Assembly: GCA_934183355.1 (NCBI GenBank)
Contig: CAKPST010000002.1
Span: 1 to 64,000 of the forward strand
Reading direction: 5' to 3'
Source: an uncultured Prevotella sp.
GTDB taxonomy: Bacteria; Bacteroidota; Bacteroidia; Bacteroidales; Bacteroidaceae
DNA length: 64,000 nucleotides
Notes under the pieces: model-generated
What the model was told of the DNA's origin: nothing
The model's input: only the letters and a program-made list of their open reading frames with translations
Database searches by the model: none
Position numbers and translations under genes: made by a program
In this document: positions 42,848 through 52,403 of the stretch, piece by piece
Layout: each line of letters begins with the position of its first letter
Numbering within the stretch: the first letter of the stretch is position 1

Positions 42848-43402
42848 ATGGAAAATACGATGAAAAACACAAACAAGGTTGCCGCTGTAGCGGCAACCGC
42901 ACAGTATTCAACTGCCACTGCTGCCGAGCAGCCGAAAATAGTGAGTGGCGCAGTCACCGTGTACGACACGTTGCCCAACACGCGTCTCACCGAGCATTTC
43001 AGCCTGCGCGAGTTTGTCATCTCTGCCACAGCCATACGCCACGGTATCATCAACATGCCTCCCGCGGAAGCTCAGCAGCGCTTGGAGGCTCTGTGTCGCG
43101 AGGTGTTGGAGCCGTTGCGACGCCGTTTTGGTGTGATACGCATCACCAGTGGCTATCGCTCGCCTGAGGTCAACCGACTCGTGGGTGGCTCTGCCACGTC
43201 GCAGCATCTGCGCGGCGAAGCTGCCGACATCAGCATTGGCAGCCTTGAGGTGGGACACAAGATGTATGAGTTCATACGCACTCACCTCGACTTCGACCAA
43301 CTCATACTCGAACGCAAACGCAAGACTGGAGCACGATGGCTACATGTCAGCTATCGTATGGACGGACGAAATAGACGACAGGCGTTTGAAATGAATACTT
43401 AA
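42848..43402 (+). CDS. M15-family D-Ala-D-Ala carboxypeptidase-like peptidase
   Basis: The 184-residue protein has the M15A metal-binding pattern: SQHLRGEAADI (SxHxxGxAxD, about 117-127) and WLHVSYR (WxHxS, about 168), preceded by ITSGYRSPEVNRLVGG. The fold cleaves peptidoglycan peptides. No signal peptide is visible; about 40 Ala/Thr-rich residues precede the domain, so export is unexplained. Similar small M15 proteins occur in phages and mobile elements, but no phage genes are near. It is followed by a terminator and tRNA-Gln. Confidence 0.82.
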   Translation: MENTMKNTNKVAAVAATAQYSTATAAEQPKIVSGAVTVYDTLPNTRLTEHFSLREFVISATAIRHGIINMPPAEAQQRLEALCREVLEPLRRRFGVIRITSGYRSPEVNRLVGGSATSQHLRGEAADISIGSLEVGHKMYEFIRTHLDFDQLILERKRKTGARWLHVSYRMDGRNRRQAFEMNT

Positions 43403-43415
43403 GAGGAATCATCAA

Positions 43416-43449
43416 AAAAGCCTTCTCCCTTGTTAGGAAGAAGGCTTTT
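43416..43449. terminator. Bidirectional terminator, M15 gene and tRNA-Gln
   Basis: Arms 43416-43426 and 43439-43449 pair over 11 bp. On the minus strand it is followed by a T run, so it fits best as the tRNA-Gln terminator; on the plus strand it lies just after the M15 gene. Confidence 0.75.
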
Positions 43450-43452
43450 CTG

Positions 43453-43523
43453 TTGTCCCAGGCGGACTCGAACCACCACAAACAGAACCAAAAACTGTTG
43501 TGCTACCATTACACCATAGGACA
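43453..43523 (-). tRNA. tRNA-Gln (TTG anticodon)
   Basis: A 71-nt cloverleaf on the minus strand: acceptor arms TGTCCTA and TGGGACA, D-loop TGGTGTAATGGTAGCA-type, anticodon loop TTTTGGT giving anticodon TTG, and T arm with GGTTCGAGTCC. CCA is not encoded. Predicted from the fold by eye. Confidence 0.93.
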
Positions 43524-43639
43524 ATTTGCGGATGCAAAGTTAAACATTTTTTGTTCTACTACCAAATTTTTTACGTGAAAAAAGGTACCACATCTGCCAC
43601 AAACCTTACAACCATCTTAATATCAGCACTATACAGCAT

Positions 43640-43895
43640 GGCAGATGAATGGCAGATAAACGAAATGAAGGGTTTATCTACCATAATCAGGCCCTTCATC
43701 TACCAGCAAAATTTTTATGACATCGCAACTAAGGCTTGTTTGCATTGCAAGTAAGGCTTGTTTGCATTACAACTAAGCCTTACTTGCACACCAAACAAGC
43801 CCTGTTTTGAATACACCTGTCACGCATGCATGGCAGATGCAAGGCTTCGTATGGCAGATACCCCCTTCATTTCGCTTATCTGCCAGCCATCTGCC
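43640..43895. repeat. Large imperfect inverted repeat with TGGCAGAT units
   Basis: Outer arms 43640-43672 and 43863-43895 match at 30 of 33 positions when inverted. An inner perfect 14-bp pairing (TGCAAGTAAGGCTT with its complement) lies around 43746-43790. It looks like a MITE-like insertion or a structured RNA; no target-site duplication was identified. Confidence 0.65.
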
Positions 43896-43996
43896 AGCCG
43901 CTATATCATTGACACTTAATGACTTATCACTATTTATGGTTGATTGGCAGATATTTCACACAAAACATTTTGTATAAGACATTAAATCCCAATAAG

Positions 43997-44029
43997 TCAT
44001 TAGAAAAGTTTCTTGTCATTTTCTAATGA
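43997..44029 (-). terminator. Hairpin downstream of patB
   Basis: A perfect 11-bp stem (43997-44007, 44019-44029), 67 bp past the patB stop. Its right-hand bases also belong to another 10-bp pairing (43917-43926 with 43993-44002), so only one can form at a time. Confidence 0.5.
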
Positions 44030-44095
44030 CCGCCATTATAAAAAATACTTTGACTCCGATTTGGGTTTATTAATGTAGGCTTTGTGCAATTTCGT

Positions 44096-45310
44096 TTATT
44101 TTAGTCCTTCAGCCACTCGTTTCAATCCTTCCACAAGTCGTTCCTGAGGGCACGCCATGTTGATTCGGATGAAGTGTTCGCCCTCTGTGCCATACATTTC
44201 ACCAGCGTTCACCCACACCCTATGCTGCTCCATCAATCGTTGTTCTATTTCGTCGGATGTCTCATTGAGCACAGAGCAATCTACCCAAGCAAGATATGTT
44301 CCCTCCATGCGCATGACGGGGAACTCGGGCAGCTGCTTGGCGAAGAACTCAAGCAGCATGTCATAATTGGCTGAGATATACTGGCGCAGTTCGGCGAGCC
44401 ACTCCCCTCCCCCATCAGTATACGCAACTTGCAGAGCCTCAACGCCAAAGAGATTGACATCGCACACCTCATTGATGTTGATGGCACGGTCGATGCGCTC
44501 GCGTATGGCAGCGTCGCGACACACGATATTGGCTATCTGAAGTCCGGCAATGTTGAACGCCTTGGAGGGCGAGCAGCATGTTACGGAGCCAAACGACAGT
44601 TCGTCAGGCAGTGAGCCGAACGGCACATAACGATTGTCGTGCAGCGTCAGCTCGCAGTGAATTTCATCAGAGATGACACGCACGCCATGCTTGCGACACA
44701 GTTCGGCAACACGTGTCAGTTCGTGGAGCGTCCACACACGTCCGCCTGGGTTGTGAGGATTGCAGAGCAGCAAAAGACGTGCACGCTCATGAGAGAGTTT
44801 GCGGTCTAAGTCCTCAAAATCCATCTCATATCTCAGCATCTCCTTATTATATATAAGCGAGTTGCTCACCATCTCGCATCCATTGTTGCGTATAGACGAA
44901 TAGAAACAGTTGTAGACAGGACCTTGCACTATCACCTGGTCGCCAGGCAGCGTCAGTGCCTTGATGATAGCCGATATGGCAGGCACCACACCCGATGTAT
45001 ATATGATGTCGCTCCTATTGATGGTCCATCCATGCTGCTTGTCAAACCACTGGCACACAGCCTCATAGTAAGAATCGGGCACACGTGTATAGCCAAAGAT
45101 ACCATGAGACACACGACGCTGCAGAGCCTCGGTGATGGCAGGATAGGTCTCGAAGTCCATGTCAGCCACCCAAAGAGGTATGATGTCGTCGGCTGTGGCA
45201 GAATCCCATTTGTAGGAGTTGGTGCCACGGCGGTTGGTGGGGGTAGAAAAAAAGCCTCTTCCCCATCCCCTCCCCAAAAGGGAGGGGCGTGATGTGTATT
45301 GATTGCTCAT
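44096..45310 (-). CDS. PatB/MalY-type cystathionine beta-lyase (PLP C-S lyase)
   Basis: A fold-type I PLP enzyme that splits cystathionine or cysteine-like C-S bonds. The ATG at 45310 gives 404 residues. The conserved protein begins at TNRRGTNSYKWDS; before it lie about 23 odd residues (MSNQYTSRPSLLGRGWGRG...), encoded by a G/C hairpin repeat (see 45247-45291). PLP motifs: CNPHNPGGRVW (about 205), ISDEIHCELTL and the Lys in SFGSVTCCSPSKAFNIAGLQ (about 240). The enzyme is cytosolic. A methionine pathway role is usual for the family but not shown here. Confidence 0.87.
   Translation of the reverse strand: MSNQYTSRPSLLGRGWGRGFFSTPTNRRGTNSYKWDSATADDIIPLWVADMDFETYPAITEALQRRVSHGIFGYTRVPDSYYEAVCQWFDKQHGWTINRSDIIYTSGVVPAISAIIKALTLPGDQVIVQGPVYNCFYSSIRNNGCEMVSNSLIYNKEMLRYEMDFEDLDRKLSHERARLLLLCNPHNPGGRVWTLHELTRVAELCRKHGVRVISDEIHCELTLHDNRYVPFGSLPDELSFGSVTCCSPSKAFNIAGLQIANIVCRDAAIRERIDRAININEVCDVNLFGVEALQVAYTDGGGEWLAELRQYISANYDMLLEFFAKQLPEFPVMRMEGTYLAWVDCSVLNETSDEIEQRLMEQHRVWVNAGEMYGTEGEHFIRINMACPQERLVEGLKRVAEGLK
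45247..45291. repeat. G/C-rich hairpin repeat inside the patB 5' end
   Basis: A 45-bp segment with an 8-bp stem (45267-45274 and 45280-45287) and an A-rich loop, preceded by AAGCCTCTTCCCC. I recall such GGGAGGGG repeats being widely dispersed in Bacteroidota genomes. Here it is read in frame as residues 8-22 of PatB. Confidence 0.6.
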
Positions 45311-45330
45311 ATATAATAAAGTTATAAGGA

Positions 45331-46176
45331 TTAGCTGCGTGTAACGATTTCGCAATCAGCGGGCTTCTTGATATTCTCGTCAAGAATTATTTCGCCAATG
45401 CTGTCGGCTACAATCTTGCCAGATGCAGGATTCTTGATGCTCTTGATGTGGCCACGGATGTCAGCCTGAAGAGTGGAATACTCGAAGGCGCGGTCGCACT
45501 CGGGGTCGAAGGTGCAGTTCTCAATCACAAGATCCTTGGCATAGCAGAGAGGCTGCTCGCCAGAGATGTGGCAGTTGACGAGGCGCAGACCGCGAGAATG
45601 CCAACCCAGGAACTCACCGTTGAGTTCAGAATCGTAGACAGTGACGTTGTCAACCTCCCAGAACGAGTCCTTGGTATCTATCTTGGCGTTGCGTATCTCT
45701 ATGTCGCGAGAATACTGGAACACATACTTTGAGTCCGACTGCAATCCGTCTACCTTTATGTTACGGCAGTGCATGAAGGGATAGGTGCCGTCGTGCAGCA
45801 CAACATTCTCCAATGTCAGTCCGTCGATGCCCCAGAAAGTTTCGTCGGCATCGTTGATAGTGACGTTCTTGAGCGATAGATTCTTCATCTCGCGGAAGAA
45901 CTTAGGACCGTTGATGACACAGTCCTCCATGTGTATGTCGTCCGAATACCAGATGGCAGAGCGCGAACCCGGCGCAAAATAGCAGTTGCGTATGTCCGAA
46001 CCCTTGACATGCCACAGCGGATACTTGCCCTCGAAATAGCAGTTGCGGCACACGATGTTGCTACACTCCTTGATGCCCGATTCACCAAATGTGATGCGAA
46101 CGTGGTCGAGCTCCACGTTGTGGATTTCGAAGAGAGGACGCTCTCCGCCGAAAACCTTGTTAGTTATCTTTTCCAT
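45331..46176 (-). CDS. DUF3737 family right-handed beta-helix protein
   Basis: The ATG at 46176 is chosen because the upstream part of the frame is read across the MATE gene in another phase. The 281-residue protein is a chain of short repeats of beta-strand type (LDHVRITFGESGIKEC, IRNCYFAPGSRSA, LENVVLHDGTYPF) typical of a right-handed parallel beta-helix, and matches DUF3737. No signal peptide. Function unknown; the fold is shared with pectate lyases but the catalytic residues are not visible. It overlaps the MATE stop by 13 bp. Confidence 0.82.
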   Translation of the reverse strand: MEKITNKVFGGERPLFEIHNVELDHVRITFGESGIKECSNIVCRNCYFEGKYPLWHVKGSDIRNCYFAPGSRSAIWYSDDIHMEDCVINGPKFFREMKNLSLKNVTINDADETFWGIDGLTLENVVLHDGTYPFMHCRNIKVDGLQSDSKYVFQYSRDIEIRNAKIDTKDSFWEVDNVTVYDSELNGEFLGWHSRGLRLVNCHISGEQPLCYAKDLVIENCTFDPECDRAFEYSTLQADIRGHIKSIKNPASGKIVADSIGEIILDENIKKPADCEIVTRS

Positions 46177-47570
46177 AATTTCAATTTTACTAAGAATATC
46201 ACTCCCCTGAACGTCAGCTCCATACACATGGCGAGCCATACACCACGCAGTCCCATGCTCGGCGCAAGCAAAGCGGCAAGCGTGATGCGCACACCCCACA
46301 TCGAAACGAGGTTCATGATGCTCGGTGCAATAGTCTTGGCAGCACCCACGAACACACCGTAGCATATTATGGCAGCGCCAAACATAGGTTCGGCAAAAGC
46401 TTCGATGCGTAGCACCTCCACACCAAGCTGGCGCACTGCCTCCGAAGGCGTCATCATAGACATAGCAAACGGAGCACCAACATACATCACGATGCCCATA
46501 AGAGTCATGATGCCCATGCCGAGAGCCACCGACAACCATGCGAAACGCTTCATCAACTCGTATCTGCCGGCTCCCATACTCTGACCTACAAGCGTAGTGG
46601 CAGCGTCGCTGACGCCGTAGCCTGGCATATAGCACAGACTCTCAACAATGATGCCAAACGAGTTGGCAGCAATGGCTATGGTGCCGAGAGGCGCAATGAT
46701 GATGGTAGTGACGATGTATGCCGAAGTCATGATGGTCTGCTGGATGCCCATCGGTAGTCCGATGTGCAGAGCATTCTTCACAACACGCCATGTGGGGAGA
46801 AATCTGCCACTGTCTATCTTCAGATTGAGTTCCTTGTTGCGGAAGCAGAGGATGTACATTGTTATCGACGCTGCCACAAACTCTGCCGAGGCTGTGCCGA
46901 TAGCTGCTCCTACTACTCCCATGCCAGCTCCTGGAATGGTAAGCGGCATACCGAGAAGGTCTATGGTGCGCGTCTCGAAGATGAGGAAGAAGTTGAAGAT
47001 GACGTCGAGCGTCATCATCACCACGCTCATAATGCTTGGCACCACCATATTGCCCGAACTACGGAGCATGCCGCTGCCGAACATCGAGAACTGGAACACT
47101 GGCAACGCTGCCGCTACAATGGCAAAATAAGCCGATGACGTAGGCGTTATGCTTGAGTCGCCGCCAAGCCATGTAGGCAGAAACGGACTGATTGACACTG
47201 CAATAAACGCAAGCGTAGCACTGACCATGAGCACCGACATGATGCCCTGACGAAGTGTGGAGCGAGCCTGAGCTGCATCGTTGGCACCAAGCTGATGGCT
47301 CACCTGCACATAAAAACCAGCTGCAGCAGCCGAACAGATGCTGCCCAACAGCCACATAGTAGTCTCTATCAAGCCTATTGATGCCGATGCCTCAGCACCG
47401 AGGCTGCCCACCATCGACGCGTCGATATACTGCATCATCGTCGTTGTGAGCTGCGCCAGGATGGCGGGCGTAGCAAGGCTAAGCACGAGACGCGCCTGCT
47501 CGCCGAGAGTCATCGGCGTGCCCTTGCGTATCATGGAGAGTAGTTGGTCTTTTTGTTTGTTGATTTTCAT
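46164..47570 (-). CDS. MATE-family multidrug/sodium efflux transporter
   Basis: The 468-residue protein has about 12 hydrophobic helices with the MATE pattern (ATPAILAQLTTTMMQYIDASMVGSLG near 35-60, SAYIVTTIIIAPLGTIAIAANSFG near 300). It should export cationic drugs or metabolites with a Na+ or H+ gradient. It shares a transcript with DUF3737, whose start is inside its last codons. Three GTATAC-centred palindromes upstream may be operators for this gene. Confidence 0.92.
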   Translation of the reverse strand: MKINKQKDQLLSMIRKGTPMTLGEQARLVLSLATPAILAQLTTTMMQYIDASMVGSLGAEASASIGLIETTMWLLGSICSAAAAGFYVQVSHQLGANDAAQARSTLRQGIMSVLMVSATLAFIAVSISPFLPTWLGGDSSITPTSSAYFAIVAAALPVFQFSMFGSGMLRSSGNMVVPSIMSVVMMTLDVIFNFFLIFETRTIDLLGMPLTIPGAGMGVVGAAIGTASAEFVAASITMYILCFRNKELNLKIDSGRFLPTWRVVKNALHIGLPMGIQQTIMTSAYIVTTIIIAPLGTIAIAANSFGIIVESLCYMPGYGVSDAATTLVGQSMGAGRYELMKRFAWLSVALGMGIMTLMGIVMYVGAPFAMSMMTPSEAVRQLGVEVLRIEAFAEPMFGAAIICYGVFVGAAKTIAPSIMNLVSMWGVRITLAALLAPSMGLRGVWLAMCMELTFRGVIFLVKLKLWKR

Positions 47571-47588
47571 AGGATCCTAATTTCACTG

Positions 47589-47619
47589 CGAAGTTACAAA
47601 AGAAAGGCGAGATGTGCAA
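47589..47619 (-). promoter_or_regulatory. Promoter of the MATE-DUF3737 operon
   Basis: Minus-strand -7 box TAACTTCG (47589-47596, one off consensus) with TTG (47617-47619) 20 bp upstream; 19 bp to the start codon. Confidence 0.5.
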
Positions 47620-47664
47620 CCACGACCTATGATTATCCGTAATTAGGATTAGAAAAACAGGAAT

Positions 47665-47757
47665 TAGTATACTAAGCCGACTTGTATAAACAGAATCATT
47701 TGTAAGTATACTTTCAAATAATTCGTTATTTTTGCAAAGTATACTTACAAATAATTC
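47665..47757. promoter_or_regulatory. Cluster of GTATAC palindromes, candidate operators
   Basis: TTAGTATACTAA (47665-47676), and two copies of a 21-bp direct repeat containing the palindrome AAGTATACTT (47704-47724 and 47737-47757, 20 of 21 identical). A TATTTTTG -7-like box lies between them on the plus strand (47727-47734). Confidence 0.5.
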
Positions 47758-47782
47758 TAACAGGGGTTAATCATATCATTTC

Positions 47783-47941
47783 TTATAGAGGAGAAAACTC
47801 ATCCTTGCCTACTGAGCAAAGCGGACACTCGAAATCATCGGGAAGCTCCTCGAATGGTGTACCTGCTGGGATGCCAGCCTCTGGTAGTCCTACAGCTGGG
47901 TCGTACTCCCAACCGCATACGTCGCATACATACTTCTTCAT
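47783..47941 (-). CDS. Rubredoxin
   Basis: The 52-residue protein has the two CxxC pairs that bind a single iron: [10 protein letters not shown] near the N-terminus and [11 protein letters not shown] near the C-terminus, with the Tyr, Pro and Gly pattern of rubredoxins. It passes electrons, here probably to rubrerythrin, whose gene lies 29 bp upstream on the same strand. It is cytosolic. Too short for gene finders that use a high length cutoff. Confidence 0.95.
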   Translation of the reverse strand: MKKYVCDVCGWEYDPAVGLPEAGIPAGTPFEELPDDFECPLCSVGKDEFSPL

Positions 47942-47970
47942 AGTTTATTGTTTTTTAGGGGTTTATATAC

Positions 47971-48510
47971 TTAGAAATTATCTACATGTACCTCAAAGTA
48001 AGACTTTGGGTGTGAGCATGTGGGGCAAATCTCAGGAGCCTCAGTTCCTACTACGATATGTCCACAGTTGCGGCATTCCCATACCTTCACCTCACTCTTC
48101 TTGAACACTTCCTGAGCCTCAACGTTGCGCAGGAGAGCACGATAACGCTCTTCGTGACGCTTCTCGATGGCAGCTACAAGGCGGAACTTCTGTGCCAATT
48201 CTGTGAAACCTTCCTCTTCAGCTGTCTTGGCGAAGTCTTCGTACATATCAGTCCACTCGTAGTTCTCGCCTTCGGCTGCTGCAGCAAGGTTCTCGGCTGT
48301 GCTGCCAATGCCACTAAGCTCCTTAAACCACATCTTGGCATGCTCCTTCTCGTTGTCGGCAGTCTGCTGGAAGATGGCAGCTATCTGCTCAAAACCGTCC
48401 TTCTTGGCGCGTGATGCGAAGTAAGTATATTTATTACGAGCCTGTGATTCGCCTGCAAAAGCTGCTGCGAGGTTCTTCTCTGTCTGTGTGCCTGAATATT
48501 TATTTGCCAT
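47971..48510 (-). CDS. Rubrerythrin
   Basis: Rubrerythrin reduces hydrogen peroxide in anaerobes. The 179-residue protein has an N-terminal four-helix di-iron domain with Glu and Glu-x-x-His motifs ([33 protein letters not shown]) and a C-terminal rubredoxin-like iron site with two CxxC pairs (CRNCG, CPTC). It is co-transcribed with rubredoxin. Promoter at 48556-48586. Confidence 0.95.
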   Translation of the reverse strand: MANKYSGTQTEKNLAAAFAGESQARNKYTYFASRAKKDGFEQIAAIFQQTADNEKEHAKMWFKELSGIGSTAENLAAAAEGENYEWTDMYEDFAKTAEEEGFTELAQKFRLVAAIEKRHEERYRALLRNVEAQEVFKKSEVKVWECRNCGHIVVGTEAPEICPTCSHPKSYFEVHVDNF

Positions 48511-48555
48511 AGTCGTATTTTTTAATTATAATGTTATTGTTTTCTTTATCTGATG

Positions 48556-48586
48556 CAAAAGTACTGATAATCATCTGATTAGCAAA
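48556..48586 (-). promoter_or_regulatory. Promoter of the rubrerythrin-rubredoxin operon
   Basis: Minus-strand -7 box TACTTTTG (48556-48563) with TTTG (48583-48586) 19 bp upstream. The leader is about 45 nt. Confidence 0.6.
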
Positions 48587-48698
48587 ATAAATATCGGCAA
48601 ACAGATGGCTAATTTCGGCACGCATACGTATTTATACGCTTTATTTGCTGAAATTTACCATTTGTTTTGTAATTTTACACCCAAATAACAAATGTATT

Positions 48699-49589
48699 AT
48701 GACAACAGAAGAACTCAATAGCAAGTATTCCAACGTGTGCAATATGTCACGTGGCAATGGATTCAGGGTGGAACGTATGCCCGACCTTTTTGAGACAAGC
48801 GAGATAGACGACTGTATGGCGCATGTTCATTCGTTCTATGAGATACTATGGTTTCAAGAAGGAACGGGCGTTCACACCGTCGACTTCAATGATTATGAAG
48901 TGGCACCAGGCACAATATTTTTCCTTGCGCCGGGTCAGGTACACCATTTTGACAGAAAAGAAGGATATAAAGGTGTGGCTATAAAGATGTGTACTGACTT
49001 GATGAAGGACAATAAGTCGGGAGGAAATGCCGACAACTTTTTCCTGAAATACAACTCATTCCATACTTATGACTCTACACCTTATTATACAATAGACGAG
49101 AAGACGGCACAAATGATTATGCCATTGGTGGACGATATGGAGGAGGAAGCAAGGCATTACGACGAAGTGGGCAATGTGGATATACTGAAATCGCTGCTTT
49201 GCATATTTCTTGTCAAGATACAGAGGTACGGCATGCATGAAGCTGGCAAGGACCTTGACATGCTCAAACCGTCGCACAGACTATTTATACAGTTCCGCCG
49301 CATGGTGGAGAAAGAATATCACAGTCTGCATACCGTGCAAGAATATGCCGACCGACTGAATGTGGCTGTGCGCACGCTGAACAAGAGCGTGAACGAATGT
49401 TCGGGCAAGTCGCCACTCGCCTTCATCAACGAGCGCATCATTCTGGAGGCAAAACGAATGGCCAAGTACACCAATATGATGATAAAGGAGATAGCTGCCA
49501 GTTTGGGATATGACGACCCTTCATACTTTGTGAAGCTCTTCAAACGCCAAACTGGCTTTCTACCATCGGAATTTCGTGACTTACAGTGA
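48699..49589 (+). CDS. AraC-family transcriptional regulator
   Basis: The 296-residue protein from the ATG at 48699 has an N-terminal cupin-like domain (FDEIL-type HSFYEILWFQEGTG, about 40-60, and PGTIFFLAPGQVHHF) and a C-terminal AraC DNA-binding domain (about 190-296, ending TGFLPSEFRDLQ) with two helix-turn-helix units. A longer TTG start was rejected because a TAATTTTA box lies just upstream of 48699. It is divergent from rubrerythrin, so it may respond to oxidative or nutrient signals, which is only an inference. It ends 6 bp before mutS. Confidence 0.88.
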   Translation: MTTEELNSKYSNVCNMSRGNGFRVERMPDLFETSEIDDCMAHVHSFYEILWFQEGTGVHTVDFNDYEVAPGTIFFLAPGQVHHFDRKEGYKGVAIKMCTDLMKDNKSGGNADNFFLKYNSFHTYDSTPYYTIDEKTAQMIMPLVDDMEEEARHYDEVGNVDILKSLLCIFLVKIQRYGMHEAGKDLDMLKPSHRLFIQFRRMVEKEYHSLHTVQEYADRLNVAVRTLNKSVNECSGKSPLAFINERIILEAKRMAKYTNMMIKEIAASLGYDDPSYFVKLFKRQTGFLPSEFRDLQ

Positions 49590-49595
49590 AAATAA

Positions 49596-52238
49596 TCACG
49601 ACCTTCCAGTGACTATTTTCTTTATCTCATTGAGTTTGTTGAGTGCCTCAACAGGGGTGAGATTGTTGATATCGAGACCAAGTATCTCGTCGCGTATCTG
49701 GCAGAGCACTGGGTCGTCGAGCTGGAAGAAGGACAGCTGCATGCCACTCTGACCCACCGAACTGGCAAGACGTGACGTGGCTGGCTGATCTACTCCGACG
49801 CTGGCATTGTCTGCCTCAAGTTGCTTGAGAATGGTGTTGGCACGGCTTACGATAGACTTAGGCATACCTGCTATCTCTGCCACATGAATACCAAAGGAGT
49901 GCTCTGAACCGCCACGCATCAACTTGCGCAAGAATATCACCTTACCGTTCAACTCCTTTACACTCACGTTATAGTTCTTGATACGCGAGAAATTCTTCTC
50001 CATCTCATTAAGTTCGTGATAGTGGGTGGCAAAGAGCGTGCGTGCCTGTGCGCCCTGATGCTCGTGCAGATACTCCACTATAGCCCAGGCTATGGAGATG
50101 CCGTCGTAGGTGGAGGTGCCTCGTCCAAGCTCGTCGAAGAGCACGAGCGAGCGCGGAGTAACGTTGTTGAGGATGTCAGAAGCCTCGGTCATCTCGACCA
50201 TGAAGGTAGACTCACCCAAGGAGATATTGTCCGAAGCTCCCACACGAGTGAATATCTTGTCGACAAGTCCCACACGTGCCGACTCGGCAGGCACGAAGCA
50301 TCCCATCTGTGCCATAAGCGTGATGAGGGCTGTCTGGCGTAGGAGGGCTGACTTACCAGCCATGTTAGGACCCGTGATTATCACTATCTGCTGCTGCTCA
50401 TTGTCGAGCATGATGTCGTTGGGCACATACTCCTCACCCATCGGCAACTGAGTCTCGATGACAGGATGGCGACCCGACTTTATCTCAAGCACACAGTCGC
50501 CAGCCACAACGGGGCGCACATAGCGGTGCTCCTCGGCTGTCTTGGCAAAGGAGAGCATGCAGTCGAGACGAGCAATGATGTTGGCGTTGATTTGTATCTG
50601 GGGGATAAACTCAGCCATGTCGGTGACAAGCTCCATGAAGAGGCGAGTCTCAAGTGAGAGTATCTTCTCGTCGGCTCCCATTATCTTCTCCTCGTATTCC
50701 TTGAGTTCCTGTGTGATGTAGCGCTCGGCGTTGGCGAGTGTCTGCTTGCGTATCCACTCGACAGGCACCTGATTCTTGTACGTATTGCGCACCTCAAGAT
50801 AATATCCGAACACATTATTATATCCCACCTTCAGACTCTGGATGCCAGTTTTCTGCGCCTCATCCTCCTGAATCTTGAGCAGATAGTCTCTGCCGCCACG
50901 TGATATGGCACGGAGTTCGTCAAGTTCTGGCGAAAAACCGGCGGCAATGACATCGCCCTTGTTGACAAGCTGAGGAGGATCGGACTGTATCTCGCGCTCA
51001 ATGCGGTCGCGCAGCGACTCGCAGAGATTGAGTCGCTCGCCAATGGAGCGTATCTCCTCGTTGTCGCTGTAGAGACAGGCGGTCTTGATAGGCACTATCG
51101 ACTGCAAGGCAAGCTTGAGTTGCACCACCTCACGAGGCGACACACGTCCCACAGCAACCTTAGAGATGATGCGTTCCATGTCGCCAATGCGGTGCAGATT
51201 GTCGTCGACAACCTGGCGGAAGTCGGGCTTGCGGAAGAATGTCTCCACAACATCGAGGCGCTTGTTGATTGACGCAACATCCATCAATGGGAAGACTGTC
51301 CAGCGTTTAAGCATACGTGCTCCCATAGGAGTGACGGTGCGGTCGATGACATCAAGCAGCGACACTCCGTCGTCTTGCATCGACTGCAATAGCTCCAAAG
51401 AGCGTATAGTGAACTTGTCGAGACGCACATAGCGGTCTTCCTCGATGCGTCGAAGCGATGTGATATGACCCAGATGGGTGTGCTGAGTCATCTCAAGATA
51501 CTGCAATATGGCTCCGGCAGCCACAACGCCGAGCTTCAGATGCTCAACACCGAAACCCTTCAACGACTTTGTACCAAAGTGTTTCAATAGCTTTTGGCGC
51601 GAACTCTGCTCCGTGAGCATCCAGTCGTCGAGCTGGAATGTGCACCATTTGTTGCCAAAATGCTCCTCAAACAAGGCTTTCATCTGACGGTCGTGCAACA
51701 CTTCCTTGGGCTGAAACGAGGCAAGTAGCTTCTCAACATAGTCGAATGTGCCCTCGCCAGTGAGAAATTCGCCAGTAGAAATGTCAAGGAAAGCCACACC
51801 ACAGAGAGCCTTGGTCATGCACACAGCAGCCAGGAAGTTGTTCTCCTTGTAATTAAGCACATTGTCGCTCATAGCCACACCAGGAGTCACAAGCTCGGTG
51901 ATGCCTCGCTTGACGAGAGTCTTGGTGAGCTTAGGGTCTTCAAGCTGGTCGCAGATGGCGACACGTTTGCCAGCACGGATGAGCTTGGGCAGATAGGTGT
52001 CGAGGGCATGATGCGGAAATCCTGCCATCTCGGTTGCCGCACCATTGGCATTCTTGCCATTAGAGCGACGTGTGAGCGTGATGCCAAGAATCTTGGCTGC
52101 CTCTACAGCATCGTCGGCATAAGTCTCGTAGAAGTCGCCGCAGCGGAAGAGAAGCAGCGCATCAGGATGCTCGTGCTTGAAGTTGTAAAACTGACGCATC
52201 ATCGGCGTGAGTCCGTCGTCGGTCTTTTTCTGAGCCAT
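49596..52238 (-). CDS. mutS: DNA mismatch repair protein MutS
   Basis: MutS recognises mismatches and starts repair with MutL. The ATG at 52238 gives 880 residues and begins the conserved part [20 protein letters not shown]; an upstream frame extension was rejected. The mismatch-binding Phe-x-Glu is in GDFYETY (FYE, about 36), and the ATPase has Walker [16 protein letters not shown] (about 630), Walker [14 protein letters not shown] and the [12 protein letters not shown] segment. Length is as in E. coli MutS (853). Convergent with the AraC gene. Confidence 0.97.
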   Translation of the reverse strand: MAQKKTDDGLTPMMRQFYNFKHEHPDALLLFRCGDFYETYADDAVEAAKILGITLTRRSNGKNANGAATEMAGFPHHALDTYLPKLIRAGKRVAICDQLEDPKLTKTLVKRGITELVTPGVAMSDNVLNYKENNFLAAVCMTKALCGVAFLDISTGEFLTGEGTFDYVEKLLASFQPKEVLHDRQMKALFEEHFGNKWCTFQLDDWMLTEQSSRQKLLKHFGTKSLKGFGVEHLKLGVVAAGAILQYLEMTQHTHLGHITSLRRIEEDRYVRLDKFTIRSLELLQSMQDDGVSLLDVIDRTVTPMGARMLKRWTVFPLMDVASINKRLDVVETFFRKPDFRQVVDDNLHRIGDMERIISKVAVGRVSPREVVQLKLALQSIVPIKTACLYSDNEEIRSIGERLNLCESLRDRIEREIQSDPPQLVNKGDVIAAGFSPELDELRAISRGGRDYLLKIQEDEAQKTGIQSLKVGYNNVFGYYLEVRNTYKNQVPVEWIRKQTLANAERYITQELKEYEEKIMGADEKILSLETRLFMELVTDMAEFIPQIQINANIIARLDCMLSFAKTAEEHRYVRPVVAGDCVLEIKSGRHPVIETQLPMGEEYVPNDIMLDNEQQQIVIITGPNMAGKSALLRQTALITLMAQMGCFVPAESARVGLVDKIFTRVGASDNISLGESTFMVEMTEASDILNNVTPRSLVLFDELGRGTSTYDGISIAWAIVEYLHEHQGAQARTLFATHYHELNEMEKNFSRIKNYNVSVKELNGKVIFLRKLMRGGSEHSFGIHVAEIAGMPKSIVSRANTILKQLEADNASVGVDQPATSRLASSVGQSGMQLSFFQLDDPVLCQIRDEILGLDINNLTPVEALNKLNEIKKIVTGRS

Positions 52239-52403
52239 ATATTGAGTTTGTATATAATATGTGTTATTGTATTTAATCGTTGTTAGCGGCAGATTGATGC
52301 CGCAAACTACAAAAGAAATAAAAAAAATCGGGATTTCCAAAACTACGGAACAAAAAATATCGAATAGAATGCAATATCCGAATAGTTTACCAATTATTAG
52401 GTA

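Larger units (their letters stand above)
43530..44095. other. 566-bp gene-free stretch with nested repeats
   Basis: No plausible gene. It contains eight copies of TGGCAGAT or its complement (43592, 43639, 43650, 43831, 43852, 43878, 43889, 43945), a 33-bp inverted repeat (43640-43672 with 43863-43895) that extends imperfectly inward, inner repeats with the AAGGCTTG motif, and two competing hairpins at 43917-44029. The right-hand hairpins may terminate patB. The whole could fold into one long stem of about 260 nt. Confidence 0.7.

Noticed and set aside
42848-43402. Prophage remnant around the M15 peptidase and tRNA-Gln
   Set aside because: No other phage gene, integrase or attachment-site duplication of the tRNA end was seen.
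43592-43952. CRISPR array from the TGGCAGAT repeats
   Set aside because: Units are only 8 bp, in both orientations, with irregular spacing and no cas genes.
46177-46635. N-terminal extension of the DUF3737 frame by about 150 residues
   Set aside because: It is read across the MATE gene in another phase, is rich in His, Cys and Arg, and the family start is the ATG at 46176.
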